A DNA stretch of 64,000 nucleotides from the NCBI RefSeq assembly GCF_003289645.1, contig NZ_QLYX01000010.1:229462-293461 (forward strand), in the 5' to 3' direction. The DNA is from Actinomadura craniellae. GTDB lineage: Bacteria; Actinomycetota; Actinomycetes; Streptosporangiales; Streptosporangiaceae. Made by a program: the position numbers and the translations under genes. Numbering within the stretch: the first letter of the stretch is position 1; each line of letters starts with the position of its first letter. The notes beneath the pieces are model-generated. The model worked only from the letters and a program-made list of their open reading frames with translations, ran no database searches and was not told the origin of the DNA. Shown here piece by piece: positions 1 to 9,597 of the stretch.

Positions 1-15
1 ATCCGAGGGAGGAAC

Positions 16-417
16 GTGACCTACGACCTGGTCGCCCTGACCGCGAAGGCCCCCAACATCCGGGCCGCCATCGACGCGATGGCGCACGCGAGCCCGGCGC
101 TGCGGGTGCGCGGCGCCGGTTCCGGCGCCGTCATCCAGCTCTGCGACGACGAGGGCCGGCCGCTGCTCAACATCGAGGCCGCGCAGCGGGTCGACGTCGA
201 GGGCGAGGTGGAGCGGCTGCTCGGCCCCGGCGCGGCGGACGGGCTGACCGTGCCCTACTGGTGGGTCGAGGTCCGGGCGTCCGGGGACGGGGACCGGCCC
301 GCCGCCCTCGCCCACCGGTTCGCCGACGACCTCGTCCGGCGGCTCGGCGGCCGGGTGTGGTCGGCCCGGCCCGCCCCGGCCGACCCCGGCCCCGGCCCCG
401 GTGAGGGGGGCCGGTGA
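16..417 (+). CDS. uncharacterised actinobacterial protein, 133 aa
   Basis: I do not recognise a characterised family. The GTG start at 16 is supported by a strong purine-rich ribosome site (GAGGGAGGA) a few bases upstream. The product is a small soluble protein with no signal peptide or membrane segment and a Pro/Gly-rich tail. Its stop codon overlaps the GTG of the next gene (GTGA), so the two are translationally coupled and probably act together. The window begins just upstream, so more operon members may lie to the left. Confidence 0.7.
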   Translation: MTYDLVALTAKAPNIRAAIDAMAHASPALRVRGAGSGAVIQLCDDEGRPLLNIEAAQRVDVEGEVERLLGPGAADGLTVPYWWVEVRASGDGDRPAALAHRFADDLVRRLGGRVWSARPAPADPGPGPGEGGR

Positions 418-1403
418 GCGCGCATCCGGCGGTCGACATCCTCACCGCCCGCACGGCGGTGGTGATCCAGGACCGCCCGCTGGTCCCGCTGTCGTCCTGG
501 CTGATCGACGCCATGGCCGCCTGCGCCCGCGGCGGGCTGGCGTTCCAGGTGCTCACCCCGGACGACTCCCGGATCACGCTGCCGCTGCGGATGGCGCTGA
601 ACATCTCCCGCTCCCGGTGGGTGGTGCAGGAGCCCGGCGACGCCGGCTACTACGACGGCTTCTCCGGGATGCCGCTGGAGTGGAACGGCGCGGCCTTCGC
701 CCCCGTGGACGCCGGGACCGCCCGCTCGGCGGGCCCCTCCCCGGCCTTCACCCGGCCGGTGCCGGACCTGGGCGCGCAGCTGCTCGTCGATCTGCGGGTG
801 CTGCATCCGGCCGCCGCCGAGCTGGAGCTCGGCCAGACGATCGAACTGCTGGCCGACCGGCTGGCCGGGACGGAGCCGACCGCCTGGGGCACCGGCGAAC
901 CCACCCTGTCGCGGTGGCTGCCCGCCGAGGTGACCGAGCTGTGCCGGCGCCGGTCACCGCAGCCGACCCGGCTGGTCTTCACCGGGCCGAACCTGATCGG
1001 CACCCACCAGGTGTCGCGGGTGACCTCGGGGGTCACGGAAGCGGTCATGTTCGTCACCGGGCGGGCCGCGGACGAGCCGTCCCCGCTCGACGACCTGGCG
1101 GAACTCGCCGGGGAGCTCGCCGCCCGGGGGACGCTGCAGACGATGACCGTCCAGCGAACCGCGGGCCCGGCCGACCTCACCTACGTCCCGCGGTGGTGCG
1201 GCGCCCCGGCTCCGGTGGGACTGGCGATCGGCCCGGCGGGTGTCGCGGAGGTCGGCCTGGAGCACGCGCTGGCCGCCCCGGTGGGCGGCCGGCCGATCGG
1301 CGACCCGGACGAGCCGGCCCTCTGGTACCCCCTGGAGGACGACGCTCCCGGCGACTGGACCGAGTTCGCCGCGCTGCTGCGGCATCTCGGCCCCGCCCAG
1401 TAG
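414..1403 (+). CDS. DUF6177-like uncharacterised protein, 329 aa
   Basis: This is a soluble protein of 329 residues starting at GTG 414, overlapping the previous stop by 4 bp. The sequence resembles actinomycete proteins that I recall as DUF6177. That match is from memory and is weak, and no catalytic motif is visible. Repeated acidic and small-residue segments and an internal ITLPLRMALNISRSRW-type stretch suggest a folded alpha/beta protein. Coupling to the 133-aa protein suggests a shared role. It ends 5 bp before the 3' end of the convergent phosphatase gene. Confidence 0.6.
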   Translation: MSAHPAVDILTARTAVVIQDRPLVPLSSWLIDAMAACARGGLAFQVLTPDDSRITLPLRMALNISRSRWVVQEPGDAGYYDGFSGMPLEWNGAAFAPVDAGTARSAGPSPAFTRPVPDLGAQLLVDLRVLHPAAAELELGQTIELLADRLAGTEPTAWGTGEPTLSRWLPAEVTELCRRRSPQPTRLVFTGPNLIGTHQVSRVTSGVTEAVMFVTGRAADEPSPLDDLAELAGELAARGTLQTMTVQRTAGPADLTYVPRWCGAPAPVGLAIGPAGVAEVGLEHALAAPVGGRPIGDPDEPALWYPLEDDAPGDWTEFAALLRHLGPAQ

Positions 1404-1407
1404 CCCG

Positions 1408-3534
1408 CTACTCGCGGTGGTGGCTCTCGCCGGGCCAGCTGCCGGGGGGCTCCATCGGCTCGGGGTCGATGCCGGGGATGACCTGCTCGCACCAGACGAC
1501 CTTGCCGGTGGCGGTGCGGCGGGTACCCCAGCGGTGCGCGAGCTGGCTGACCACCAGCAGGCCGCGCCCGTTCTCCTCGTGGTCCTCGGCGTGCCGTAGC
1601 CGGGGCAGCGCGGCGGACCGGTCCAGCACCTCGCACACCAGGGTGCGTTCGCGCAGCAACCGCAGCTCGATCGGGCCGGGCGCGTAGCGCAGCGCGTTGG
1701 TGATGAGCTCGGAGGTCAGCAGCTCGGTGGTGTAGGACAGCGAGCCCAGCTCCCACCTGTCGAGCTGGTCGCGGACCAGGCCGCGGGCGCGGCGGACCGC
1801 CGCCGGGTCGGCGGGCAGTGTCCAGGACGCGCGGTGGTCGTCGGGCAGCCGGCGCAGCCGGGCGATGAGCACGGCGATGTCGTCGCGGTGCTGGTCGGAG
1901 TAGACGCCGTCCAGGGTGGCCTTGGCCAGGTCCTCCATCGGCCGGTCGTGCGTGTCGCCCGCGAAGATCCCGCGCAGCCGGGACAGGCCGTCGTCGATGT
2001 CGCGGCCCCGGTTCTCCACCAGCCCGTCGGTGTAGATGACGAAGAGACTGCCGTCCTCGACCTGGAACTCGCGGCTCTCGATGGTCGCGCCGCCCGCCAC
2101 CCCGAGCGGGGGCGCCGGAGGGATCTGCAGGTACTCGCTGTCGCCGCCCGGCCCGGCCAGCAGCGGCGGCAGGTGTCCGGCGGAGGCGATCTCCAGGGTG
2201 CCGGTGGTGGCGTCGTACACGGCGTACACGCAGGTGGCGAAGTGCGGCTCCTGCTCGCCCAGGTCGATCATCAGCTCGTGCATCACGTGCAACGCGTCGG
2301 CCGGCGGGTACTCCAGGTTGGCCAGCGTGTGCAGCGCGGTGCGCAGCCGCCCCATGGTGACCGCCGCCTTGACCCCGTGCCCGGCCACGTCACCGACGAT
2401 GAGGGCGACCCGGGCGCCGGGCAGCGCGATCGACTCGTACCAGTCGCCGCCGACCTCGACCAGCTTGCTGCCGGGCAGGTAGCGGTGCCGTACCTCCACC
2501 GAGGTGGGCGCGGTCAGCCGGTTGGGCAGCAGGCTGCGTTGCAGGGCCAGTGCGGTGGCACGTTCCCGGCTGAACTTCCGGGCGTTGTCGATGACGATCG
2601 CCGCCCGATGCGCGAAGTCCTCGCCGAGCTTGACGTCCCACGGGTCGAACCGCCGGAACCCCTGGACCCGGGTGCAGACGAGGACACCGAGCATGGTGCC
2701 GTCCGCGATCAGCGGCAGCAGCACCATCGAGACGTCGCTCAGCAGTTCGGCGACCGGCGGGCGCCGCCACACCTTGGCGATCTCGGCGGCTTCGGCCGCG
2801 TCGACCGTCGGCAGGTGCACCGGCTGGGCGGTGTCGAGGCATTCGCGGTACGGGGTGCCCTCGGGGTAGACCAGCACCTCCCCGGTGGGGAAGGTGGACT
2901 CCCACATCGGGTTGCCGTCGTCGGAGGTGACGGCCAGCCGGCGCAGCACGGTCGAGCCGCCGCGCTTCTCGCTCTGCACCTCGTCGGCGGCGACCAGGCT
3001 CTCCAGCACCAGCACGGTGGCGGTGGTGCAGAAGTGCGGGACCAGCGCGTCGATCAGCCCGCGGGCGCTCTGGTCGAGGTCGAGCGAGGCGCCCAGCCGG
3101 GGCAGGGCGTCGTCGAGCAGCGCGCGGCGCATGTGGCTGGCGTCCTGGAAGCGCTGGCTCTGTGCCAGCGGCACCCGGATGTAGAGCATCCCGGCCGGGC
3201 CGGAGCCGGTCGCCATCATCGGCTCGACGGTGGCGACGGCCCCGGTGACCGCGTCGTCGTCGCGCCCCTTGATGGTCAGCGTCTCGGAGCGTTCCTGGCC
3301 GGCGGTGATCGCCTCCAGGAGCCGGTCGACCTTCTCTCCGGCCTCCGGGCTCTCCTCGTCCACCAGCACCCGGGCCGACCTGCCGAGCAGGTCGCCGGCC
3401 TCGTAGCCGAGCAGCCCGGGGACGTTCTGCCCGCACTGGATGATCTCGCCCGAGTGGCCGATGCCGAAGACCAGGGTTCTGGACGCCGAAACGGTGGCGG
3501 GCGTCTCGCCCGCCGGCGCCATCACGGATCTCAC
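1408..3534 (-). CDS. PAS-GAF-SpoIIE phosphatase with C-terminal HATPase domain
   Basis: This is a multidomain PP2C-type serine phosphatase of the SpoIIE/RsbU kind. An N-terminal PAS domain (about residues 15-110) is followed by a GAF domain (about 150-310). The SpoIIE phosphatase core (about 340-540) has metal-binding GGDWYE, VGDVAGHG and YTDGLVE motifs. A C-terminal anti-sigma-like HATPase_c domain (about 575-695) has ELITNALRYA. Such proteins dephosphorylate anti-anti-sigma factors and can also act as the anti-sigma kinase, linking a sensed signal to a stress sigma factor. I chose GTG 3534 because an AGGAG lies 8 nt upstream. A TTG further upstream (3552) would put the start at this ribosome site. 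No partner anti-anti-sigma factor is adjacent. Confidence 0.9.
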   Translation of the reverse strand: MRSVMAPAGETPATVSASRTLVFGIGHSGEIIQCGQNVPGLLGYEAGDLLGRSARVLVDEESPEAGEKVDRLLEAITAGQERSETLTIKGRDDDAVTGAVATVEPMMATGSGPAGMLYIRVPLAQSQRFQDASHMRRALLDDALPRLGASLDLDQSARGLIDALVPHFCTTATVLVLESLVAADEVQSEKRGGSTVLRRLAVTSDDGNPMWESTFPTGEVLVYPEGTPYRECLDTAQPVHLPTVDAAEAAEIAKVWRRPPVAELLSDVSMVLLPLIADGTMLGVLVCTRVQGFRRFDPWDVKLGEDFAHRAAIVIDNARKFSRERATALALQRSLLPNRLTAPTSVEVRHRYLPGSKLVEVGGDWYESIALPGARVALIVGDVAGHGVKAAVTMGRLRTALHTLANLEYPPADALHVMHELMIDLGEQEPHFATCVYAVYDATTGTLEIASAGHLPPLLAGPGGDSEYLQIPPAPPLGVAGGATIESREFQVEDGSLFVIYTDGLVENRGRDIDDGLSRLRGIFAGDTHDRPMEDLAKATLDGVYSDQHRDDIAVLIARLRRLPDDHRASWTLPADPAAVRRARGLVRDQLDRWELGSLSYTTELLTSELITNALRYAPGPIELRLLRERTLVCEVLDRSAALPRLRHAEDHEENGRGLLVVSQLAHRWGTRRTATGKVVWCEQVIPGIDPEPMEPPGSWPGESHHRE

Positions 3535-3619
3535 CTGTCGCGCTCCTGACAACCGGTCGTCCTACCGCTCCCTTGGCCAAGTATGGGGTATCACAAGCCC
3601 ACAAGGGGGAAGATCACGA

Positions 3620-4252
3620 TTACCGCCGCGAGGCCGCCCCGTCACCCTCCGCGGAAATCCCCTGAAGCAGCAGGTCCACGACCCCTTCGGCGAAATCCTC
3701 CGGTGCCACGTCCCGTGCGGCGGATGCCCTCGCCTGCATGGTCATCGAGCCGACGATCACGGAGATCGTCATCTCGACGTCGATGCCGGGCCGCAGTTCG
3801 CCCGACTCGATGCCGCGGCGGAGCACCCCGCGGAACACCTCACGCCGCGGTTCGATCACCACCTGCCGGTAGCGCGCGAATAGTTCGGGGTGCTTCTCCG
3901 CGCCGCCGGCCACGTTCCAGAAGCACCGGATGTGCTTGGTGCCCTGCTCGGCGCTGAGCGCGCGGGCCAGCGCGAGCAGGTTCTCGCGCGCGGACTCCCC
4001 GGGCGGGAGGTCGGGCAGCGGCCCCTTGGCGGCGGCCAGCGCGCTGACGATCAGTTCCTCCTTGTTGGGCCAGCGCCGGTAGATCGTGGTCTTGCCGACC
4101 CCGGCCCGGGCCGCCACCGCCTCGATGGAGACGGCGGCGACCCCGGCCGCCTCGGCGAGCAGGTCCAGCGTCGCCGCCAGGATCGCCCGCTCCGCGCGCT
4201 CGCTCCGCGGCCGACCCGGCGCCCGCGTACCGCTCGTCCGCTCAACGCTCAT
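3620..4252 (-). CDS. TetR/AcrR family repressor of the adjacent MFS exporter
   Basis: This is a 210-residue TetR-family regulator. The N-terminal helix-turn-helix (about residues 18-65) shows the typical SIEAVAARAGVGKTTIYRRW pattern. The C-terminal half is a divergent ligand-binding helical bundle. It lies 14 bp downstream of the MFS exporter in the same orientation, so it is probably the last gene of that operon and its autoregulator. A candidate operator (5925-5947) lies upstream of the exporter. Confidence 0.9.
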   Translation of the reverse strand: MSVERTSGTRAPGRPRSERAERAILAATLDLLAEAAGVAAVSIEAVAARAGVGKTTIYRRWPNKEELIVSALAAAKGPLPDLPPGESARENLLALARALSAEQGTKHIRCFWNVAGGAEKHPELFARYRQVVIEPRREVFRGVLRRGIESGELRPGIDVEMTISVIVGSMTMQARASAARDVAPEDFAEGVVDLLLQGISAEGDGAASRR

Positions 4253-4266
4253 GGCCCGTCACGCTC

Positions 4267-5847
4267 TCACACCTGGGCCGGTTCGCGGTCCTCGATCAGC
4301 GTGTCCTCGGCTGCCCGGGCCCGGCCCGGCATCCAGCGCAGGACGACCAGGACGCCGATGAAGGCCACCGCGGCCGAGCCGAGCGCCGCGGCGTGCATGC
4401 CGTCGAGGAACGCGGCGTGCGCGGGCTCGATCAGGCGGTTCCCGGCCGCGCCCAGCCGGGACGCCACCGCCAGGGTGCCCTCGATCGACTCCGTCGCCGT
4501 CGCGCGGGCCCCGGGGGGCAGGGCGGCCAGGTGGTCGTCCATGCCGGACCGGTAGATCGAGGCGACCACCGAGCCGAGGATCGCCACGCCCAGCGCCACC
4601 GCGACCTGCCGGGCGGTGTTGTTGATCGCGGAGCCGGCGCCGGCCTTCTCCCGCGGCAGCGCGGACATCACCGACTCGGTGGCGGGCGGCATGACGTTGG
4701 CCATGCCCGCGCCCTGGACGAAGAACATCGCGCCGATCACCCACAGCGAGGTGTCCTGGTCGATGAACCGGTAGGCGACCAGCGAGACCGCCACCAGCAG
4801 CAGGCCGACGGCGCACACCGCCTTGGTGCCGAACCGCTGGACCATCGCGGCGCTGCGCGGGGAGAAGATCAGCTGGGCGGCGGCGAAGGGCAGCAGCATC
4901 GCGCCCGACTCCGCGGGGCTGAGCCCGCGCACCGACTGCAGGTAGAAGGAGGTGAAGAAGAAGACGCCGGAGGTGGCGAAGAAGCACAGCGCGATCGAGC
5001 CGACGGCGGTCGACATCCGCGGGTCGCGGAACAGCCGCACGTCGAAGGCCGGGTGGTCGGTGCGCGCCTCGTGCCAGACGAACAGCGCCAGGACCGTCAC
5101 GCCGAGCGCGATGGGGCCGAGCACGGCCGGCTCCAGCCAGGAGGCCCGGTCACCGCCCCCGATGATCCCGTACGACAGCGCGACCAGGCCGACGATCGAC
5201 AGCAGCACCCCGACCGGGTCGAGCCGGCCCGGGTGCAGGTTGCGGGACTCGGGCACGAGCAGGAACATCGCGGTCACGCCGCCGATGACGATCGGCACGT
5301 TGATCAGGAAGACCGAGCCCCACCAGAAGTGGTCGAGCAGCAGGCCGCCGGTGACGGGGCCGATCGCCACCGCCAGCCCGACCGCGCCCGCCCAGATGCC
5401 GATGGCCCGGCCGCGCTCGTGCGGTTCGAAGACGTTGGTGATGATCGACAGGGTCTGCGGCATGATCGCGGCGCCGCCGAGGCCCATCAGCGCGCGGGCC
5501 CAGATGAGCTGGTCGGGGGTCTGCGCGTATGCCGACAGCAGCGAGGCGAGGCCGAAGACGACCATGCCGGCGACCAGGACGCGCTTGCGGCCCAGCCGGT
5601 CGCCGACCACGCCGAAGGTGAACAGCAGCCCGGCGAAGACCAGCGTGTAGGAGTTGATCGACCAGGCCAGCTCGCTCTGTGTGGCGCCGAGCCCCTCGCC
5701 CGGGTCGGCGATGGTCTTGAGCGCCACGTTGAGCACGGTGTTGTCGAGCACCACCACCAGCAGGCTGAAGACGAGGACGCCGAGGATGTACCAGCGCCGG
5801 GGGTGGCCTGCGGGTGGGGAGGGGGCGGGAGAGGGGGGCTGCTCCAC
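4267..5847 (-). CDS. DHA2-family MFS multidrug exporter
   Basis: This is a 526-residue EmrB/QacA-type major facilitator with about 14 hydrophobic segments. The motif [13 protein letters not shown] in TM1 (motif D1 of DHA2 transporters) and the GDRLGRKR loop (motif A) are clear. It should use the proton gradient to expel drugs or endogenous metabolites. The GTG start is preceded by AAGGAGAACC. It is co-directional with the TetR gene 14 bp downstream, a common self-regulated resistance arrangement. The substrate cannot be inferred. Confidence 0.92.
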   Translation of the reverse strand: MEQPPSPAPSPPAGHPRRWYILGVLVFSLLVVVLDNTVLNVALKTIADPGEGLGATQSELAWSINSYTLVFAGLLFTFGVVGDRLGRKRVLVAGMVVFGLASLLSAYAQTPDQLIWARALMGLGGAAIMPQTLSIITNVFEPHERGRAIGIWAGAVGLAVAIGPVTGGLLLDHFWWGSVFLINVPIVIGGVTAMFLLVPESRNLHPGRLDPVGVLLSIVGLVALSYGIIGGGDRASWLEPAVLGPIALGVTVLALFVWHEARTDHPAFDVRLFRDPRMSTAVGSIALCFFATSGVFFFTSFYLQSVRGLSPAESGAMLLPFAAAQLIFSPRSAAMVQRFGTKAVCAVGLLLVAVSLVAYRFIDQDTSLWVIGAMFFVQGAGMANVMPPATESVMSALPREKAGAGSAINNTARQVAVALGVAILGSVVASIYRSGMDDHLAALPPGARATATESIEGTLAVASRLGAAGNRLIEPAHAAFLDGMHAAALGSAAVAFIGVLVVLRWMPGRARAAEDTLIEDREPAQV

Positions 5848-5924
5848 GGTTCTCCTTCGAAGCGAGGAATGTCAGTCCATAGGTGGATGGTTGGCGAGTT
5901 CCGGGGTGAGCGTACGCCCGACAC

Positions 5925-5947
5925 TTGCGATACGCAACGGTAGCGTT
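5925..5947. promoter_or_regulatory. overlapping palindromes, candidate TetR operator
   Basis: Two overlapping perfect inverted repeats occur here: TTGCG-ATA-CGCAA (5925-5937) and AACG-GTAG-CGTT (5936-5947). They sit in the 229-bp divergent region between the MFS/TetR operon and panB, about 80 bp upstream of the exporter start. Size and position fit a TetR operator. The assignment is inferred only from symmetry and location. Confidence 0.35.
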
Positions 5948-6076
5948 TCGATATCTGGCCGGATCAGCCGGGGCCCCGAAAACGGGAATCTCGGGGGTTT
6001 TCCATCCGTTTGGGCCGTGGGATCATCTTTCACGTCCGGGTACGCCACCGTGGCGCCTCGAGACCGGAGGTTCACC

Positions 6077-6946
6077 ATGACCGCTGACAGCCCTGCCGTC
6101 TCCGGCCCCGCCCGCTCCAGCCGGCCCACCGCCCTGTACGGCGGCCAGGCCGGGCGCCGGGTCACCGTGCGAGACCTCGCCGCCGCCAAGGAGCGCCGCG
6201 AGAAGTGGCCCATGCTCACCGCCTACGACGCCATGACCGCCCGGGTCTTCGACGAGGCCGGCATCCCCGTCCTCCTCGTCGGCGACTCGGCCGCGATGGT
6301 CGTCTACGGCTACGACTCCACCATCCCGGTGACCGTCGACGACCTGATCCCCCTCACCGCCGCCGTGGTGCGCGGCGCCAAGCGGGCCCTCGTCGTCGCC
6401 GACCTGCCCTTCGGGTCCTACCAGAGCGGCCCCGCCGAGGCGCTGGCCACCGCGACCCGCTTCCTCAAGGAGACCGGCGCGCAGGCCGTCAAGCTGGAGG
6501 GCGGCGCCCGGGTGCTCCCCCAGGCCGAGGCGATGGTCGCCGCAGGCATCCCCGTGATGGGCCACCTCGGCCTGACCCCGCAGTCGGTCAACGTCTTCGG
6601 CGGCTACCGGGTGCAGGGCCGCGGCGAGGACGGCGAGCAGCTCATGTCCGACGCCAAGGCGCTGGAGGCCGCCGGGGCGTTCGCCGTCGTCCTGGAGTGC
6701 GTGCCCGAGGACCTGGCCGCCCGCGTCACCGCGGCCCTGTCCATTCCCACCATCGGCATCGGCGCCGGCCCCGACTGCGACGCCCAGGTGCTGGTCTGGC
6801 AGGACATGGCCGGGCTCACCCCCCACACCGCCAAGTTCGTCAAGAAGTACGCCGAGGTCGGCACCGTCCTGTCGGACGCGGCCCGCGCCTTCGCCGACGA
6901 GGTGACCGGCGGCGCCTTCCCCACCGCCGAGCACACCTACCGCTGA
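6077..6946 (+). CDS. panB: 3-methyl-2-oxobutanoate hydroxymethyltransferase (ketopantoate hydroxymethyltransferase)
   Basis: PanB transfers a hydroxymethyl group from 5,10-methylenetetrahydrofolate to alpha-ketoisovalerate, the first committed step of pantothenate/CoA synthesis. The 289-residue protein has the usual TIM-barrel landmarks: [33 protein letters not shown] with the metal-binding Asp, [26 protein letters not shown] and the catalytic-site [17 protein letters not shown]. The ATG at 6077 follows CGGAGGTTCACC. The in-frame reading frame runs further upstream, but that extension does not look conserved. panC and panD are not next to it. A long hairpin follows immediately. Confidence 0.96.
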   Translation: MTADSPAVSGPARSSRPTALYGGQAGRRVTVRDLAAAKERREKWPMLTAYDAMTARVFDEAGIPVLLVGDSAAMVVYGYDSTIPVTVDDLIPLTAAVVRGAKRALVVADLPFGSYQSGPAEALATATRFLKETGAQAVKLEGGARVLPQAEAMVAAGIPVMGHLGLTPQSVNVFGGYRVQGRGEDGEQLMSDAKALEAAGAFAVVLECVPEDLAARVTAALSIPTIGIGAGPDCDAQVLVWQDMAGLTPHTAKFVKKYAEVGTVLSDAARAFADEVTGGAFPTAEHTYR

Positions 6947-6952
6947 CCCCGT

Positions 6953-7011
6953 CAGCGCCTCACCGGCTCGCGCGGCGCCGTGACGCCGCGCGAGCCGGTG
7001 AGAAGGCGCTG
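6953..7011. terminator. long bidirectional hairpin between convergent genes
   Basis: A perfect 18-bp stem (6960-6977 with 6984-7001, loop CCGTGA) is extended by a further 7-bp GC-rich pairing (6953-6959 with 7005-7011). It lies exactly between the panB stop and the stop of the convergent small secreted protein. It lacks a clear U-tract, as is common in high-GC actinobacteria. It probably terminates transcription from both sides. Confidence 0.75.
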
Positions 7012-7014
7012 CCG

Positions 7015-7293
7015 TCAGTCTTCTTCGGAGTCCACTTCGCCGTGGCTGCTTCCGATCTCGGTGTGCCGGTCGTTGTCCTCGTTGTACGCATGGGGCAGGA
7101 CGCTGAGGTTGACCAGGCCGCCGTTCCCGCCCCCGACGTCCTGCCCGATGGGCAGGGCGCCGGCCCGGGGGCCGCTCGAAGCGGCGGACGGCTGCGCGGT
7201 CAGCGCGAACGCGGCCACGGTGAGAGCGGCGGTCGCCAGCGCACCGCGCAGTGCACCACCGGTGCCGGCGATCGTGTTCTTGGTAGAAGGCAC
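7015..7293 (-). CDS. small secreted protein of unknown function
   Basis: This is a 92-residue protein starting at GTG 7293, with AGGAG 6 nt upstream. Residues 1-40 form a signal peptide: a hydrophobic ALATAALTVAAFALTA core and an SAA-like cleavage region. The mature part of about 50 residues is Gly/Asn-rich and ends in an acidic tail, and it has no cysteines. It resembles small chaplin-like or matrix-associated secreted peptides only in size, and it has no chaplin motif. Function unknown. Confidence 0.65.
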   Translation of the reverse strand: MPSTKNTIAGTGGALRGALATAALTVAAFALTAQPSAASSGPRAGALPIGQDVGGGNGGLVNLSVLPHAYNEDNDRHTEIGSSHGEVDSEED

Positions 7294-7397
7294 GTGCTTC
7301 TCCTGGGAGTCGGGGGAAGAGCAGGCACCTATCTATCACACCACGAGGTCGAACAGTTACAGAAAGTGCGCGCGGGGTCGTGTCGCCCCGAACGGTG

Positions 7398-8075
7398 TCA
7401 GGCCGGGAGTTCCTCGGGGCCCGCGGTGAGCCCTGCCGGCTCGACGGCGATCTCGTCGCCCAGGAGGCCGACCGCGGCCTTGACCACGGCGGGACCCGCG
7501 ACGTTCATCAGCAGCAGGATGAGGTTCAACGACTTCTGCGCGTCGGTCATCTCACTGCCCGCCAGGGCGTCGACCGCGGTACGCAGGTCCGCCTGGTCCT
7601 CGGCCGAGACGTTCTGCAGCAGCGCGAGGCAGAGCGTGGGCAGCGCCAGGCGCGCCTTCTCGAACGAGATCTCGGTGAAGTTCTCGGCCTCCCGGACGCG
7701 GGTCTCGGCCTGCATCCGGTCGACCCCCCGGTCGGCGGCGGCCAGCAGCGAGGTCAGCAGCGTGCTGGGCCCCACCGCCACGTCCTCGTCGCCGACCCGG
7801 ACGGTGAACAGGGCGCTGCGGAAGACCGCCATCGAGCCGAGGCTGGCCGCCACCATCTGGGCCGCCGCCGTCGTCGAAGCGGTGCGCGCACCGAGGTCCC
7901 AGCCGAAGGTGCGGATCAGCAGCAGGGCCCCCACCCCCGCCCCCGCGTTCAGCAACACGTACGCCCAGGTGCTCGGCACCCGGACCAGTGAGGCCGGCCG
8001 GTCGCGGTAGCGCGTGATCAGCTCGGCCATTCCCACCAGGCCGCCCAAAGTGGCCACGATGAGATACGCGATCAT
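7398..8075 (-). CDS. uncharacterised membrane protein, 225 aa
   Basis: The N-terminal part has two or three hydrophobic helices (residues 1-18, about 38-58 and about 70-88). A cytoplasmic region of about 130 residues follows, rich in Ala and Leu, with an EISFEKARLALPTLCLALLQ segment. No known enzymatic motif is visible. The gene overlaps the upstream 115-aa gene by one base (the stop of one abuts the ATG of the other), so the two form a coupled pair. I could not assign a family. Confidence 0.65.
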   Translation of the reverse strand: MIAYLIVATLGGLVGMAELITRYRDRPASLVRVPSTWAYVLLNAGAGVGALLLIRTFGWDLGARTASTTAAAQMVAASLGSMAVFRSALFTVRVGDEDVAVGPSTLLTSLLAAADRGVDRMQAETRVREAENFTEISFEKARLALPTLCLALLQNVSAEDQADLRTAVDALAGSEMTDAQKSLNLILLLMNVAGPAVVKAAVGLLGDEIAVEPAGLTAGPEELPA

Positions 8076-8422
8076 CAGTCGCGGCCCCCGGCCAGGCCCA
8101 CCAGGTCCTCGCCGCCCTCCCGGCGGACGACCACCAGCCCGCGCCCGTCGAGTACGCGCACCGCGTCGGCGATCTCCAGCAGGGTCAGCCCGAGCCGGTC
8201 GTGCAACGCCTCGACGGAGAGCGGCCCGCGCGCCGCGGTCAGCGCGTCGAGCACCCGGCGGCAGGACTCGGGCAGGTCTTCAAGGTCGTCACCGGTGCCC
8301 CGCTCGCGCTCCCCGGCCAGGTACTCCTCCGGGAACCGCCGCGCCGCGGACTCCCCGGGCCGCTCCGACGGGCCCAGGAACGTACTCCACGGGTCGGTGG
8401 ACCGATTCTGCCTCATGCGCAC
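8075..8422 (-). CDS. small winged-helix-like protein, 115 aa
   Basis: Residues 50-105 read like a winged helix: CRRVLDALTAARGPLSVEAL, then RLGLTLLEIADAVRVLDG, then a beta-hairpin GLVVVRREGGEDLV. It is probably a small DNA-binding or protein-interaction module. It is coupled with the downstream membrane protein (7398-8075), suggesting that it controls or recruits that protein. The N-terminal 45 residues are polar and low in complexity. The domain call is from pattern only. Confidence 0.6.
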   Translation of the reverse strand: MRMRQNRSTDPWSTFLGPSERPGESAARRFPEEYLAGERERGTGDDLEDLPESCRRVLDALTAARGPLSVEALHDRLGLTLLEIADAVRVLDGRGLVVVRREGGEDLVGLAGGRD

Positions 8423-8551
8423 CTGCCAAGTCGTAGCCGATCTCCGGGCCGTGTGGAGCAGTTTCGATGAAATCCGGCAAACCGCCCGCCATCCACCCCC
8501 ATGGCACCACTTGGACGCGCCGGAGTCATCCCGCGCTCCGGTGAGATGCCG

Positions 8552-9583
8552 TTATTTCTTGGCGTGCTCGGCGGAACGGACCACGATCAGCCGGTCGCCC
8601 GCGGCGAGCCGCGCGCACGCCGGGTTGTCGAACGGCAGCGTCCTCCCGTCGCGCACCAGCGCGATCACGGGAGCGCCCATCTCCTGGACCGACTTGCCGA
8701 CCTCCTCAAGGCGCACCTCGCGCTCCACCAGGTCCAGGCCGCGCCCCTGCTCCAGCAGGTCCTCGATGACCTGGCTGACGCTGGGCTGGGTGGTGGACAT
8801 CCCCAGCAGCCGGCCGGCCGCCTCGGAGGAGGTGATCACGTAGTCCGCGCCGCTCTGCCGCAGCAGCGGGACGTTCTCGGACTCGCGGACCGCGGCCCGG
8901 ATCCCCGCCGCCGGGTTGAGCTGCCGGGCGGTGAGGGCGACGAGCACCGCGGTGTCGTCGCGCTGCACGGCGACCACGATCTCGCGGGCGCGCGCCACCT
9001 CGGCCCGGCGCAGCACGGAGCTGCGGGTGGCGTCGCCCACCACGCCGACGAAGCCCGCCTCGGCGGCCTCGGCCACCATCCGCGGGTCGGGGTCGACCAC
9101 CACGATCGAGGTGCGCTCGCACCCGGTGTTCAGCAGGGTCTTGACCGCGCTGCGGCCCTTGGTGCCGTAACCGACCACCACGATGTGATCTTGCACTCGG
9201 CTCCTCCACCGGGAAAGCCGCCAGTCCTGGCGGGTGCGCGCGGCCAGTACCTCCAGGGTGGTGCCCACCAGGAGGATCAGGAACAGCACCCGGACCGGCG
9301 TGACGAAGACGACGTTGATCAGCCGCGCGCCCGGGCTGACCGGGGCGATGTCGCCGTAGCCCGTGGTCGACATGGTGACCGTGGCGTAGTAGAAGGCGTC
9401 GAGCAGGGAGATCGGCCCGCCGGCGGAGTCGCGGTAGCCGGCGCGGCCGATGTACACCACGAGGACCGTCGCGAACAGCAGCGTGAACGCCAACCCGATC
9501 CGGGTGGCCACCGAACGCAGCGGCCCCACCACCGGTGTGGGCAGCAGGACCCTCGCCTGACGCCCGGATCCTTCATCGACCAC
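8552..9583 (-). CDS. two-TM potassium channel with RCK (TrkA-N/TrkA-C) domains
   Basis: This is a K+ channel subunit of 343 residues. It has an N-terminal TM helix (about 20-42), a pore with the selectivity filter TTGYGD, a second TM helix, then an RCK/TrkA-N Rossmann domain (VVVGYGTKGRSAV) and a TrkA-C domain at the C terminus. Such channels open in response to nucleotide or cation binding at the RCK ring. I chose GTG 9583, 14 bp after the npdG stop. An open frame continues upstream through npdG antisense but is not coding. Co-transcription with npdG is likely. Confidence 0.88.
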   Translation of the reverse strand: MVDEGSGRQARVLLPTPVVGPLRSVATRIGLAFTLLFATVLVVYIGRAGYRDSAGGPISLLDAFYYATVTMSTTGYGDIAPVSPGARLINVVFVTPVRVLFLILLVGTTLEVLAARTRQDWRLSRWRSRVQDHIVVVGYGTKGRSAVKTLLNTGCERTSIVVVDPDPRMVAEAAEAGFVGVVGDATRSSVLRRAEVARAREIVVAVQRDDTAVLVALTARQLNPAAGIRAAVRESENVPLLRQSGADYVITSSEAAGRLLGMSTTQPSVSQVIEDLLEQGRGLDLVEREVRLEEVGKSVQEMGAPVIALVRDGRTLPFDNPACARLAAGDRLIVVRSAEHAKK

Positions 9584-9597
9584 GGATCGACGGTAGC